Positions 49,340 to 58,957 of a DNA stretch of 64,000 bases are shown piece after piece; position 1 is the first letter of the stretch; every line of letters begins with the position of its first letter. Below the pieces are notes generated by a model. The model was not told the DNA's origin, ran no database searches, and saw only the letters and a program-made list of their open reading frames with translations. Source of the stretch: Firm-04 sp045627405 (GTDB taxonomy: Bacteria > Bacillota > Clostridia > Oscillospirales > Ruminococcaceae); the NCBI GenBank assembly GCA_045627405.1, contig JAZQNP010000093.1, positions 13,544-77,543 on the forward strand, written 5' to 3'. The position numbers and the translations under genes are program-made.

Positions 49340-51706
49340 ATGAATCAGGCAGAAACCATCCTGCGCAGTGCGGAAGCGGCACTGGGCGTTCCTGCGGCAG
49401 AGGCGGAGGTGCATGCGCTGCACAATGCACTCGGCGCGGCTGTCTGTGCGGACATTCTTCCGCACTGGAATGCCTGCCGCGCGGCGCATCTCGCAAACCG
49501 CCGCGTCTGCTATTTTTCGATGGAATTTCTGATGGGCAGAGCGGTCTACAACAATCTCTACTGTCTCGGTCTGCTGAATGATATGGAGCAGGCGATGCAG
49601 AATGCGGGCACATCGCTGACTGTGTTCGAGGATATTGAGGATGCCGCGCTCGGAAACGGCGGTCTTGGCAGACTTGCCGCCTGCTTCCTTGACAGTGCTG
49701 CGACACTGGCACTGCCGGTTGACGGCTACGGCATCCGCTATCAATACGGTTTGTTCAAGCAGCGCATCGAGGACGGAAGACAGACCGAAACCGGTGACGA
49801 CTGGCAGCGGTTCGGAGATCCGTGGAGCATCCGCTGTGAGGCAGACGCCGTGACCGTCCGGTTCCGCGGACAGACGGTGCGCGCCGTGCCGTACGACATG
49901 CCGATCATCGGCTATCCGCAGTCTGCGGATGCAAAGCCGCACATCGGGACGCTGCGTCTGTGGCAGGCGGAACCGGTGCAGGCATTTGATTTTGATCTGT
50001 TCAATGCGCAGAATTATACGGCGGCATCGGCAGAAACAATTGCCGCAGCGGATATTTCCCGCTGCCTTTATCCCAATGACGATACCCGCGCGGGCAAGGC
50101 ACTGCGCTTGAAGCAGCAGTATTTCTTCTGTGCGGCATCGCTTGCGGACTGCCTGAAAAAGCACAAAGCGCAGTTCGGAACGCTGGATACGCTGCCGGAG
50201 CATCTTGCCGTGCAGCTCAACGACACGCATCCGGTCATTTCGATTCCGGAGCTGATCCGCCTGCTTGAAGCAGAGGGCTATTCCTTTGCGGACGCACTCG
50301 GCATGGCAAAGAGGATTTTCTCCTACACAAACCACACGATCATGCAGGAAGCACTGGAAAAATGGGACTGCGATCTCGTGGAGGAGCTGCTGCCGGAGAT
50401 CTATGCGATCATTCTGCAAATCTCGGAGCAGCTTTTGGAGGAACTGTACGCAAAGGATGTTCCAAAGGCGCAGATTGCAGCCGTGCGCATCATCAAAAAC
50501 GGACAGGTTCACATGGCGGATCTTGCGATGTACGCCGGCACATATGTCAACGGTGTCGCGGCGATTCATACAGAGCTGCTGAAAACAACCGTGCTGAAAG
50601 AATGGTACGCGCTTTCGCCGGAGAAATTTCAGAATAAGACCAACGGCATTACGCAGCGTCGGTGGCTCGGCGTCTGCAATCCGGAGCTGATGGCACTCTT
50701 TGCGGAGCTGCGCGGTTCTGCGGATTTCCTGACCGATCTGACGCAGCTGCAATCGCTGACAAAATATGCCGATGATGCAGATGTGATGCGGCGTTTTTAT
50801 GCCGTCAAGCAGGAGAAAAAGCAGCAGCTTGCAGCATATATCAAAAAAGCAGAGGGTATTTCGATTGACCCTGCGTCCTGCTTTGACATTCAGATCAAGC
50901 GACTGCATGAATACAAGCGGCAGCTTCTGAATGCGTTTTCGATTCTGTGGATTTATTTCGGGATCAAGGACGGCAGCATTCAGAATTTCCGTCCGACGAC
51001 ATTCCTGTTCGGTGCGAAGTCCGCACCGGGCTACCGCCGTGCGAAATCGATCATCAAGTATATCAACGAGATCGCGGCACTGATTGACAGCGACCCCGAT
51101 GTGCGGGATCAGATCAAGGTGGTGTTCGTGCAGAATTACAATGTCTCCTATGCAGAGAAGCTGGTTGCGGCATGTGACATCTCCGAGCAGATTTCCACTG
51201 CCGGCACAGAGGCGTCCGGCACGGGCAACATGAAGATGATGCTCAACGGCGCGGTCACACTCGGCACGCTCGACGGCGCGAACATTGAGATCGCAGAGGA
51301 GGCAGGCGCAGAGAACAATTATATCTTCGGCGCGACGGTCGAGGAACTGGAAAAGCTGGAAGATTATTGCAGCCGTGCGGTGCTGGCAAAGGATCCGCGC
51401 ATTGCCCGTGTGGTGAAGACGCTGATCGACGGCACGGTTTCCGACGGCGGAACCGGTGAATTCCGTGAGCTGTATTTCGCACTGCTGGACGGCGCGAGCT
51501 GGCATCAGCCGGATCATTATTATCTGCTGCTGGATCTGCCGTCCTATGCGGAGACCAAGCTGCGGGCGATTGCAGATTCTGCCGACACACTGACATTTGC
51601 GGCAAAGCAGTGGCGCAATGCCTGCGCTGCCGGAAAATTCAGCTCCGACCGCACCATCCGGCAGTATGCAGAGGAGTGCTGGCATATTTCCGCAATTACC
51701 GTATAA
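49340..51706 (+). CDS. glgP: Glycogen/starch phosphorylase
   Basis: A 788-residue GT35 enzyme releasing glucose 1-phosphate from alpha-1,4-glucans. The PLP-binding lysine lies in TAGTEASGTGNMKMMLNGAV (about 620-640). VCYFSMEFLMGRAVYNNL, the LGNGGLGRLAACFLDS motif, the LNDTHPVISIPEL active-site segment and IKRLHEYKRQLLN are all present. The length is typical of bacterial GlgP, slightly shortened. GGAGG eight bases before the ATG at 49340 decides between three close in-frame ATGs. Reserve-polysaccharide use feeds glycolysis during starvation or sporulation. Confidence 0.96.
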   Translation: MNQAETILRSAEAALGVPAAEAEVHALHNALGAAVCADILPHWNACRAAHLANRRVCYFSMEFLMGRAVYNNLYCLGLLNDMEQAMQNAGTSLTVFEDIEDAALGNGGLGRLAACFLDSAATLALPVDGYGIRYQYGLFKQRIEDGRQTETGDDWQRFGDPWSIRCEADAVTVRFRGQTVRAVPYDMPIIGYPQSADAKPHIGTLRLWQAEPVQAFDFDLFNAQNYTAASAETIAAADISRCLYPNDDTRAGKALRLKQQYFFCAASLADCLKKHKAQFGTLDTLPEHLAVQLNDTHPVISIPELIRLLEAEGYSFADALGMAKRIFSYTNHTIMQEALEKWDCDLVEELLPEIYAIILQISEQLLEELYAKDVPKAQIAAVRIIKNGQVHMADLAMYAGTYVNGVAAIHTELLKTTVLKEWYALSPEKFQNKTNGITQRRWLGVCNPELMALFAELRGSADFLTDLTQLQSLTKYADDADVMRRFYAVKQEKKQQLAAYIKKAEGISIDPASCFDIQIKRLHEYKRQLLNAFSILWIYFGIKDGSIQNFRPTTFLFGAKSAPGYRRAKSIIKYINEIAALIDSDPDVRDQIKVVFVQNYNVSYAEKLVAACDISEQISTAGTEASGTGNMKMMLNGAVTLGTLDGANIEIAEEAGAENNYIFGATVEELEKLEDYCSRAVLAKDPRIARVVKTLIDGTVSDGGTGEFRELYFALLDGASWHQPDHYYLLLDLPSYAETKLRAIADSADTLTFAAKQWRNACAAGKFSSDRTIRQYAEECWHISAITV

Positions 51707-51760
51707 ACGGGCGGCTTGCCCGCGGATACAGGTACAGCGCAACCGGAAGAATGAAACAAG

Positions 51761-51797
51761 ATCCGACTGCCCAGAATACGGGCAGCCGGATTTTTTT
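51761..51797 (+). terminator. Rho-independent terminator of glgP
   Basis: ATCCG-A-CTGCCC / GGGCAG-C-CGGAT arms, seven-base loop and seven T. Confidence 0.93.
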
Positions 51798-51878
51798 GAG
51801 GGAACTGTCAGATTTTCCGATGTTTTTCTGATTGTAATGAATAGAAAGCTTTCAAAACTTTGCGAAAGGAGAATGCCT

Positions 51879-52418
51879 ATGAACCGTGAACGCATGACAG
51901 ACGACGTCTTGCTTGCGATGCTGCGCGAGACACCGGAGCAGGGATTTGCTGCGATTGTCCGGCAGTACGGCGGATATGTGTATACCATCGCAGCGAGCAA
52001 GCTCAGCGGCACCGGTACGGTGGAGGACATCGAAGAAGCAGTCAGTGACGTATTTGTGCTGTTTTACAAGTGGATGCAGACGCATGAAACCGACAGCATC
52101 TGTTTGCGGGCGGTGCTTGCAGTCATTGCGAAGCGGCACTGCATCAATCGCTACTATGCGCTGATGAAGCATCCGGCGGCAGAATCCTTTGAGACCCTGC
52201 TGACAGAACCGCGCAGCAGCGAAACGCCGCCTGATACACAGGTTCTCCTGATGCAGGCAGTGCAGCAGCTCGGTGAGCCGGACAGCGAGATTGTGCTGCG
52301 GCGGTATTATTTCGGGCAATCGAGCAAGCAGATCGGCGCGGCACTCGGCATCAAGCCGAATACGGTCGATCAGAAGCTTTCGCGCAGCCTGAAAAAACTG
52401 CGCGAAATGATGGAGTGA
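51879..52418 (+). CDS. ECF-like RNA polymerase sigma factor
   Basis: A 179-residue sigma-70 family protein with region 2 (FAAIVRQYGGYVYTIAASKL ... VEDIEEAVSDVFVLFYKW) and region 4 (DSEIVLRRYYFGQSSKQIGAAL, then GIKPNTVDQKLSRSLKKLRE). It should direct transcription of a stress or envelope regulon in partnership with the membrane protein encoded 12 bases downstream. The ATG at 51879 is eight bases from AAGGAG. No autoregulatory promoter was identified with confidence. Confidence 0.87.
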   Translation: MNRERMTDDVLLAMLRETPEQGFAAIVRQYGGYVYTIAASKLSGTGTVEDIEEAVSDVFVLFYKWMQTHETDSICLRAVLAVIAKRHCINRYYALMKHPAAESFETLLTEPRSSETPPDTQVLLMQAVQQLGEPDSEIVLRRYYFGQSSKQIGAALGIKPNTVDQKLSRSLKKLREMME

Positions 52419-52430
52419 GGAGGGATTCCT

Positions 52431-53561
52431 ATGACAGAGCAATTTGATCGGATGGATGTGCAGGCAATGCAGCTTGCATATGCCGCGCTTTCACACATTG
52501 CGGAGACGGAGCAGCTTTCTGAGATGCAGACCGCCCGCATTACGGCACGTTCGCTGGAAAAGGCGGGACTTGCGCAGCCGGAGCAGAAATCTGTGATCCG
52601 GCACAAAAAACGCACAAAGCTCATCGGGTCGATGATCGCGGCAGTGCTGGCGGTGACGGTGCTGGCAGCCGGCGTATCGGGCTATCAGCGGTATAACAAG
52701 CGACTGATGGAAAAACACTTCGGCGTGCTGGGTACAACGCGGCTGGAATCGCTGGAAATCGCAGAGCCGGTGACCTACACCAACGGTATCGTCAATGCCA
52801 CGGTCGAGGCGGTGCTGTGTGACGGCTACAACGCGCTGGTTCTGGCGACCTTTGAGGCGGTTGATCCGGAGCCGGATGTGGATTGGGATATTCAGATTTA
52901 CAGCATGCATGAAAAAGGCTGTCCGGATGACAGCTTCCGGAGTGCGTTTCCGATGTCCGAGACCAAGCAGGAATTTGACGGACAGTGCTGGGTGACATGG
53001 CAGATCGCGCTGGCGGAGGAGCCTGCCGGCGATACGATGACGATGGTGTTTGAAAAATCCGCAGCGGAGTTTCCGACCGAGGAGGAAATCGAGGCATATC
53101 GCAAGTCCGGCGAAAACATCAGTGATCTCTATGCCGATCCGACCCTGATCGGCAAGGAATTTGTCTGTCTCGGAGAGATGACAGACGGCTTGGAGATTGA
53201 AATACCGCTGACGGTCAACATTCCGGTTCTGACACTGCGTTCGGATTCGGGCGATACACTCCGGATGTCCGGCTTTGAACTGATTGCCGACAGTGAGGCG
53301 CAGCTGATAACGGAAGGCGGCAGGATCACATTATACCGCGGGGACGACAGCAGCGCGGCGGCATGGCTCCCGCGCGTAAACGGCAGGTCGCCGGTAACAG
53401 ATACCGATTCGACAATGCCGTCGGCGCAGTTGATCGAAATGATCGACGGTGTCAAATACAGCGGAAAGAATCCGGAAACATATATCGGCTTCTCGGATAT
53501 TTCCGACATCACAGCAGTTGAGATTGCCGGCGTGACCTATACGCGCACAGACGAATCATAA
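52431..53561 (+). CDS. Single-pass membrane protein, probable anti-sigma factor (DUF4179-like)
   Basis: A 376-residue protein: an N-terminal cytoplasmic domain of about 65 residues (helical, AMQLAYAALSHIAETEQLS), one transmembrane segment (about 66-84), and a large extracytoplasmic domain of mainly beta structure. Linkage to the sigma gene and this topology fit the DUF4179-type anti-sigma partners of Firmicutes. The extracellular ligand is unknown. AGGAGG precedes the ATG. Confidence 0.75.
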   Translation: MTEQFDRMDVQAMQLAYAALSHIAETEQLSEMQTARITARSLEKAGLAQPEQKSVIRHKKRTKLIGSMIAAVLAVTVLAAGVSGYQRYNKRLMEKHFGVLGTTRLESLEIAEPVTYTNGIVNATVEAVLCDGYNALVLATFEAVDPEPDVDWDIQIYSMHEKGCPDDSFRSAFPMSETKQEFDGQCWVTWQIALAEEPAGDTMTMVFEKSAAEFPTEEEIEAYRKSGENISDLYADPTLIGKEFVCLGEMTDGLEIEIPLTVNIPVLTLRSDSGDTLRMSGFELIADSEAQLITEGGRITLYRGDDSSAAAWLPRVNGRSPVTDTDSTMPSAQLIEMIDGVKYSGKNPETYIGFSDISDITAVEIAGVTYTRTDES

Positions 53562-53563
53562 AA

Positions 53564-53598
53564 AAGGCACCGGATTCCGCATTGGGATCCGGTGCCTT
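53564..53598. terminator. Bidirectional rho-independent terminator
   Basis: AAGGCACCGGAT / ATCCGGTGCCTT arms with an 11-base loop, an A tract on the left and a modest T tract on the right, between the anti-sigma gene and convergent acpP. Confidence 0.85.
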
Positions 53599-53610
53599 CC
53601 TGTTTCATTT

Positions 53611-53844
53611 TCAATCATTGATATAACTCTCGATGAACTCCACTGCGTCACCGACAGTGCTGATGCTGTCCACCGCATCGTCTTCGACGGCGATGTCAAA
53701 TTCCTCGGAGATGGTTTTCATCAGCAGGGTGATGTCCAGCGAATCCGCCTGTAAATCGTCCACGAAATCGGCTTCCATCGTGACCTCATCCTCATCGACA
53801 TCCAGTTGGTCGAGGATAATTTCTTTCAGCTTTTCAAAGACCAT
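53611..53844 (-). CDS. acpP: Acyl carrier protein
   Basis: A 77-residue acidic four-helix carrier. The phosphopantetheine serine lies in LQADSLDITLLM (serine about 35). It carries acyl intermediates for fatty-acid synthesis; as a stand-alone gene without fab neighbours it could also serve another acyl pathway. Own promoter and shared terminator make it monocistronic. Confidence 0.93.
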   Translation of the reverse strand: MVFEKLKEIILDQLDVDEDEVTMEADFVDDLQADSLDITLLMKTISEEFDIAVEDDAVDSISTVGDAVEFIESYIND

Positions 53845-53891
53845 AAATCTGCTCCTTCCGTATGTTAATCTGCACGCTCTGCATTGTTTAT

Positions 53892-53920
53892 AGTATAGCT
53901 TGTTGAGCGCGAAACGTCAA
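53892..53920 (-). promoter_or_regulatory. Sigma-A promoter of acpP
   Basis: TTGACG, 17 bases, TATACT on the minus strand. Confidence 0.75.
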
Positions 53921-53992
53921 TATCTTTTCAGCGGATTTGTCAAAAACCTGCGTAAAAAATAAGGCGGTGTACCGGCATGGAATTTGGCGATA

Positions 53993-54973
53993 TTATCCAA
54001 TTTCGCCGCTGCGAACCGTGACATCCACGAAAAAGGCGGCAGTTTTGAGCCGTTCCCGCCAGTCTGCGGGGGAGCATTCCGCCGCACCGGAGATGCCGTC
54101 GCGCACGGCAGTCTCGTGCAGCAGCAGCAGATCGGCACCCTCGGCATGTGCCGTCTCCGTGCATGCGGCGGAGAGCATTGCTTCGAGTTTCGCTTTTACA
54201 TCGGCAATCCAGTTCGGGGCGGTGCTGCCCAGCGGCGTGCAGCATACCGTGCCGGTAACCGCAAAGTGCAGTGCGCCGTCTGTTTCCTCTGCGCGGATGC
54301 GAAAATACGCCCGATCGAGGTTCACTGCTGCGGCGTCCCCTGCCGCCAGAGAAAACTGTTTTCTGCGGGTGCCGAGCAGAGCCAGCCCGCGGCAGGCATC
54401 TTCTGTCAGCGTTGCGCAGATGCCGTCGGCATCACAGAGCGCGAGCGTGAGCTGACCGTTTTCAATGCAGGGCAGCGCGGAGACACCGGAGCCGTTTTGC
54501 AGATCCCCGACGAAAAGATCGGCGGTGCGGGCGGGCAGCAGTCCCGCATCGACTGCGGCACGAAGCTGCGATTCGTCCACATCGGTTTCCGCAGCGGCAC
54601 AGGCGTCTTCCGTGCAGTACAGTACGGCTCCGGTCGGCATGATGATTTGTGCATGCAGGCAGTCCGGAATGATGTCAGCCGGATTGCCGTTCAGCAGCAG
54701 CAGGGAGATGTGTCCCGCGTCGATCTCCTTTCCGGATGCGGCTTGCAGGACATCGCAGAGCAGTAGCGGATCATCCGTTTCCGCAGTGACGACCTGCGGG
54801 GTCTGGCTGCATCGCACGGCAAGGCGGACAGAACCGTCTGTCTGCTGTGAGATTGCCAGCACATCGGGCGAAAGGCGATTGCGGACATCCGTGCAGCCGA
54901 GGAGCGGCAGACAAAGCAGACAGGGCAGACAGGGTAGTATACTATTTATAATAGGGAAAAATCTATGCTGCAT
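53993..54973 (-). CDS. gerAC: Spore germination lipoprotein, Ger(x)C family
   Basis: A 326-residue lipoprotein with a lipobox LLGC (about residue 24) followed by DVRNRLSPDVLAIS, the usual position of the Ger(x)C start. The C-terminal third (FRIRAEETDGALHFAVTGTV, ADVKAKLEAMLSAACTET) matches the conserved C-subunit domain. It is the third subunit of a germinant receptor in the inner spore membrane. The start overlaps gerAB by 11 bases; GAGGTG lies six bases ahead. The protein is somewhat short and divergent. Confidence 0.8.
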   Translation of the reverse strand: MQHRFFPIINSILPCLPCLLCLPLLGCTDVRNRLSPDVLAISQQTDGSVRLAVRCSQTPQVVTAETDDPLLLCDVLQAASGKEIDAGHISLLLLNGNPADIIPDCLHAQIIMPTGAVLYCTEDACAAAETDVDESQLRAAVDAGLLPARTADLFVGDLQNGSGVSALPCIENGQLTLALCDADGICATLTEDACRGLALLGTRRKQFSLAAGDAAAVNLDRAYFRIRAEETDGALHFAVTGTVCCTPLGSTAPNWIADVKAKLEAMLSAACTETAHAEGADLLLLHETAVRDGISGAAECSPADWRERLKTAAFFVDVTVRSGEIG

Positions 54974-55928
54974 GATAAGCACCTCGCATCGGACGGCGGC
55001 AAAGCCGGATTGTGCAGAGCAGACTGAGTATGGCGGCAGCGATGCCGATGCCCTCCCCCTCGTACCGGAATCGGTACATCAGCGCGGCGGCAATCGCAAG
55101 CAGCGGCAGCAGAATGCAGACAGCTTTCTTCTTTTTCTGCGTGAGCGGCAGTGTATTCTGCGAGAACCATGTCACGGCGAGCAGTCCGCAGGAAACCGCA
55201 AGCAGCATCCAGAAGCCGTCCGTGCGCACCGCGTCCGAAAGCGGTGTGCGCGCAAGCAGCAGGAAGAACGGATTTCCCTGCCACTGTGTCAGTCTGCCGT
55301 TTTGCATCGCACCAAGCAGCACGGCAAGGGGCAGTACGATGATGCGCCCGATGCCATAGATCAGCAGCGTATGCCGCGGTGCCTTGGCATCGGATTCTTT
55401 GGAGAGCATCAGCGGAAGCAGTGCGAATTCGCTGCTGCTGCGAAACTCCCGCAGAAATGCGTCAGAGAAGCGGTCGGGCAGATAGAGATGCAGGAGCCGC
55501 GCCGTGCCGACGCCGCTGATCGGCAGCAGCAGAAATCCGGCAGCGGCAAGAATCAGCAGCAGCACCGCCGTGCGCGGGGTTGCCTCAGCGGGCAGCAGCA
55601 GTGTATAACCGAGCGCGGCGAGCAGAAAGCCTGCCGTCAGCAAAGGATAGGGCATATGCAGTCCTTTCAGGAGATCAAAGCACTGCGAAAAGAGATATGC
55701 GGCAGCAGCAAAAGCGTAGATGCGGCAAAGAAGATGCAGGGCTTTTGGCAGCGTGCGCGCTTGCCGCAGACGCAGCAGCGGAAGAACCAGAACCGTTTGC
55801 AGTGCGGCAGCGGCAGCCATGCCGAATGCATATGCCGAGGTGTAGGCAGCACCGCAGCAGAAGAATGCCGCGAGACGGCACAGCAGCAGGATCGCGGCAG
55901 CCTGCATCGCGGAGAGCTTTTGCGGCAC
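54963..55928 (-). CDS. gerAB: Spore germination permease, GerAB family
   Basis: A 321-residue polytopic membrane protein with about ten hydrophobic segments, of the amino-acid-permease-like B-subunit family; FREFRSSSEFALLPLMLSKE-type sequence in the middle and the gene order support it. B subunits bind the germinant. A GTG start at 55928 is preferred because GGGAGGTG lies eight bases before it; the ATG nine codons upstream has no such site. Confidence 0.8.
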   Translation of the reverse strand: MPQKLSAMQAAAILLLCRLAAFFCCGAAYTSAYAFGMAAAAALQTVLVLPLLRLRQARTLPKALHLLCRIYAFAAAAYLFSQCFDLLKGLHMPYPLLTAGFLLAALGYTLLLPAEATPRTAVLLLILAAAGFLLLPISGVGTARLLHLYLPDRFSDAFLREFRSSSEFALLPLMLSKESDAKAPRHTLLIYGIGRIIVLPLAVLLGAMQNGRLTQWQGNPFFLLLARTPLSDAVRTDGFWMLLAVSCGLLAVTWFSQNTLPLTQKKKKAVCILLPLLAIAAALMYRFRYEGEGIGIAAAILSLLCTIRLCRRPMRGAYHAA

Positions 55929-55973
55929 GGTTTCTTCACCTCCCGGGTTATGCAAATTCGATCAGGGCTGTTC

Positions 55974-57410
55974 TCACCGGCGGCGCGTCTCCTCGACGCG
56001 GAAATTCCCCTGTGAGAGTCTGCGGAATCCGACGCGCGCGAGCAGATCGTGCAGACGGTGCGGCATGAGCGGCGCAATCGGCGCGGAAACAGGGAAGCCG
56101 AACACCTCTGTCGCGCAGATGTGGTAAAGAAGTGCCGTGCCGAGCAGTGCGATGCCGGACATGCCGAATGCTGCCGCAGCCAGAATCATCAGCGGGCGCA
56201 TGACCGTCAGTGCAGCATGATGCTCCGGTATGACAAATCCGGCGGTCGCAGAGAGGGCGGCAACGGTCAGTACGGGTGTGCTGATCAGTCCGGATTCGAC
56301 TGCGGCATCTCCGATCAGCAGACCGCCGATGATGCCGACCGCACCGCCGACGGCTTTCGGCAGCCGCAGACCCGCCTCGCGCACAATCTCATACATAAAC
56401 AGAATGCCGAGCATTTCTGATGCCAGAGAAAAGGGGGCATTTTCCTCGGAATCGGTCAGCAGCCGGAGCAGCGTTTCGTTCATCAGTGCCGGATGCCAGA
56501 GTGCCGCTGCAAGATAAAGAGCCGGCAGCAGCAGCGCGATCAGTCCCGCGGCATATTTCAGCCAGCGCAGCAGCGTTGCATAAGCCGGCGGATAGTTGTA
56601 GTCATCGAGCGTCTGGAATGTTTCGCAGAAGAGCTGCGGGATGACCAACGCAAAGGGTGTACCGTCGATGAGAATGCCGACTCTGCCTTCGAGGAGCTTT
56701 GCGCAGAAAACATCCGGCCGCTCTGTGGTGCCGATGCTGTGAATGAGCTTGGTGTCGTTCTCTTCGAGAAACGGGCGGACATATCCGGCTGAGAGGATCG
56801 TTTCCAGCGGCAGGGTGTCGAGCCTTGTGCGGATCCGGTTGAGCAGATCCTCCGGCACACGGTCATGAAGCCAGCACAGACAGATGTCTGTGTGCGAGAC
56901 GGTACCGGCAGTATGCAGCTCAAAGGTCAGCTTCGGGGATTTCATTCTCCGGCGCACAAGAGACATGTTCGTGCGCACCGGCTCGGTGAAGCCCTCCTTT
57001 GCGCCGTAGATGTTCAGTTCTCCCGACGGCTCTGTGATGCTGCGTGCAGCATAGCCCTGAATGCCGAAGCCGAGTGCGGTCTCCGCGCCCTCTGCGAGCA
57101 GAATTGCAAAGCCGGAGAACAGCAGTGTCAGCAGCGTGTCGGTGTCTTCGATGACCGGACGGTCTGTGGAGAACAGGCGGCAGCGGCGGATCTCATCGAG
57201 CAGTGCCGTGCCGCTTGTGAAGTGCTGTTGCAGATTGCAGAGCGGATTCAGGACGAGTTTGCCGAGCAGATCGGTCGAGAGCATCCCCTCACAGACGAGC
57301 AGACAGCAGGAAACGCCGCAGACCGTCACGCGGTTGACGAGCAGATCGGCTGCGCTTTGTGTGACGCGTTCCAAGGAGGATACCGTATCTTCAATATGCG
57401 GCGAAAGCAT
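55974..57410 (-). CDS. gerAA: Spore germination protein, GerAA family
   Basis: A 478-residue A subunit of a Ger receptor. The N-terminal soluble domain (about 1-270) ends in VRPFLEENDTKLIHSIGTTERPDVFCAKLLEGRVGILIDGTPFALVIPQLFCETFQTLDDYN, a strongly conserved GerA stretch, followed by five or six transmembrane segments with GLRLPKAVGGAVGIIGGLLIGDAAVESGLIS. GerA subunits form a nutrient-gated ion channel. GGGAGG eight bases before the ATG. Confidence 0.92.
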   Translation of the reverse strand: MLSPHIEDTVSSLERVTQSAADLLVNRVTVCGVSCCLLVCEGMLSTDLLGKLVLNPLCNLQQHFTSGTALLDEIRRCRLFSTDRPVIEDTDTLLTLLFSGFAILLAEGAETALGFGIQGYAARSITEPSGELNIYGAKEGFTEPVRTNMSLVRRRMKSPKLTFELHTAGTVSHTDICLCWLHDRVPEDLLNRIRTRLDTLPLETILSAGYVRPFLEENDTKLIHSIGTTERPDVFCAKLLEGRVGILIDGTPFALVIPQLFCETFQTLDDYNYPPAYATLLRWLKYAAGLIALLLPALYLAAALWHPALMNETLLRLLTDSEENAPFSLASEMLGILFMYEIVREAGLRLPKAVGGAVGIIGGLLIGDAAVESGLISTPVLTVAALSATAGFVIPEHHAALTVMRPLMILAAAAFGMSGIALLGTALLYHICATEVFGFPVSAPIAPLMPHRLHDLLARVGFRRLSQGNFRVEETRRR

Positions 57411-57509
57411 GTGATCATCCTCCCTTTTTGCCTGTATACGGTTTTGTTCTTCTCTATCTTATCCGCATTCGGGAGAAAAATACCGCAAATGCAAAAACCA
57501 AAAAAGTGA

Positions 57510-57538
57510 TTGCATTTTTTTGCGCCGTGTGATATAAT
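57510..57538 (+). promoter_or_regulatory. Sigma-A promoter of the CapA-like gene
   Basis: TTGCAT, 17 bases, TATAAT, 64 bases before the start, in the region divergent to gerAA. Confidence 0.72.
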
Positions 57539-57602
57539 AAGGATGCAGAAAAGACGGCGCAGATCCGTGCGCCCGGAATACCGGATACAGGGAGAAGTAC
57601 GA

Positions 57603-58913
57603 ATGAGAAGAATCAAAAAAGCTGCCGCAGGTCTGCTGGTGCTGGGCATGAGCATGAGCCTGCTGAGCTGCGGCATGTTTGTGGACATAACAGCAGAAAA
57701 TTCTCAGAGCGCGGACGGGCAGAGCAGCGGCGGTGCCGTGACCACCGTTCCGCCGGTTACGCTTGCAACCTCGACAACGACTGAGACCACAATGCCGCCG
57801 ATTCCGGAGGATACGATTGTGCATATGCTCGCGGTCGGTGACAATCTGGTGCAGACCGGCGTGTACAATGCGGCGAAGAACTGGTCGTCGGATCCCAATT
57901 CCTATGACTTCACCAAGACGTATGAGAATATCGTACCGATTGTGCAGGCGGCAGATGTTGCGATCATCAATCAGGAGACGCTGATCTGCGGCGGAGATTA
58001 TGAGATTTCCGGTTCCAATTTCAATTTCAATTCTCCGACAGAGCTTGGCTATGCGATGATCGACGCAGGCTTTGATGTCTTTACGCTGGCAAATAACCAT
58101 GTGCGGGATAAGCAGATTGACGGTCTGGAATCCTGCTTGGATTACTGGGACGGACTGATGGAAGAATATCCGATTCTCGCAGTCGGTGTCTACCGCGATG
58201 AAGATGACCAGAATGAGATCCGCGTGCAGGAAGTCAACGGCATGAAGATTGCCTACCTTGCCTACACGGAGCATATGAACGGCTATACCATTCCGGAAAG
58301 CTCCACGCTCAAAGTCGGGCTGACCTCTGACGAGGCTCTGATCGAACGTCAGATCAAAGAGGCGCGCGAGCTTGCGGATGCAGTGATCGTCGCAGCGCAC
58401 TGGGGCAATGAGGATACCCATACCGTGCGTCAGGATGTCAAGGAGCTTGCGGCGAAGATGATCGAATGGGGCGCAGATGTCATTCTCGGTTCCCATCCGC
58501 ACACGGCGCAGACGATGGAGTTTATCGAGCGGGAGGACGGCACACAGGGCTTTGTGTATTATTCGCTCGGCAATTTCGTCTCCGCCCAGACCGATAACTT
58601 CAATGTGGTCGGAGAGATGGGCGAATTTGATCTGCACATGGACGGCGCGACCGGAGAGGTGGTTGTCGAAAATGTGACCTGTATGCCGGTCATCACGCAT
58701 TACGACAACGGCTCGTTTGCGAATCTGCGGCTGTATCCGTATTATATGTACACCAGCGAACTGGCAAACAGCCACGGTCTTCCCTATGCGCCGCTCGGCA
58801 CCGCAAAGAGTTTCAGCATGGATGTGATCGACCGCATCGTGAACGCGAACATCCCAGAAGAATTCCTCAAACTGGAATGGGACGGTGCGGCAGACGAAAC
58901 AGCATCATCATAA
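57603..58913 (+). CDS. CapA-family lipoprotein (metallophosphoesterase-like)
   Basis: A 436-residue lipoprotein with lipobox LLSC (about residue 23), a Ser/Thr-rich linker and a CapA domain (about 72-430). Motifs include HMLAVGDNLVQTGVY, INQETLICGG, FTLANNHVRDKQIDGL, AAHWGNEDTHTV and the late ILGSHPHTAQ, giving the metal-site Asp, Asn and His pattern of the calcineurin-like fold. CapA/PgsA proteins take part in poly-gamma-glutamate synthesis, but solitary copies like this one often have unknown roles in the envelope. Confidence 0.88.
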   Translation: MRRIKKAAAGLLVLGMSMSLLSCGMFVDITAENSQSADGQSSGGAVTTVPPVTLATSTTTETTMPPIPEDTIVHMLAVGDNLVQTGVYNAAKNWSSDPNSYDFTKTYENIVPIVQAADVAIINQETLICGGDYEISGSNFNFNSPTELGYAMIDAGFDVFTLANNHVRDKQIDGLESCLDYWDGLMEEYPILAVGVYRDEDDQNEIRVQEVNGMKIAYLAYTEHMNGYTIPESSTLKVGLTSDEALIERQIKEARELADAVIVAAHWGNEDTHTVRQDVKELAAKMIEWGADVILGSHPHTAQTMEFIEREDGTQGFVYYSLGNFVSAQTDNFNVVGEMGEFDLHMDGATGEVVVENVTCMPVITHYDNGSFANLRLYPYYMYTSELANSHGLPYAPLGTAKSFSMDVIDRIVNANIPEEFLKLEWDGAADETASS

Positions 58914-58921
58914 ATCGTATG

Positions 58922-58957
58922 AAAAGGGAGAGAGCGGAGCGGCTTTCTCCCTTTTGT
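58922..58957 (+). terminator. Rho-independent terminator
   Basis: AAAAGGGAGA / TCTCCCTTTT arms with a GC-rich loop and a T-rich tail. Confidence 0.88.

Noticed and set aside
51801..51822. GGAACT followed by CGATG as an ECF-type autoregulatory promoter of the sigma gene
   Set aside because: The spacing between the two elements is only about 11 bases, too short for ECF promoters, and the region overlaps the glgP terminator tail.
49166..52030. A 954-codon minus-strand frame across glgP and the sigma gene
   Set aside because: High GC third positions on the coding strand create long antisense frames; the plus-strand proteins are unmistakable.
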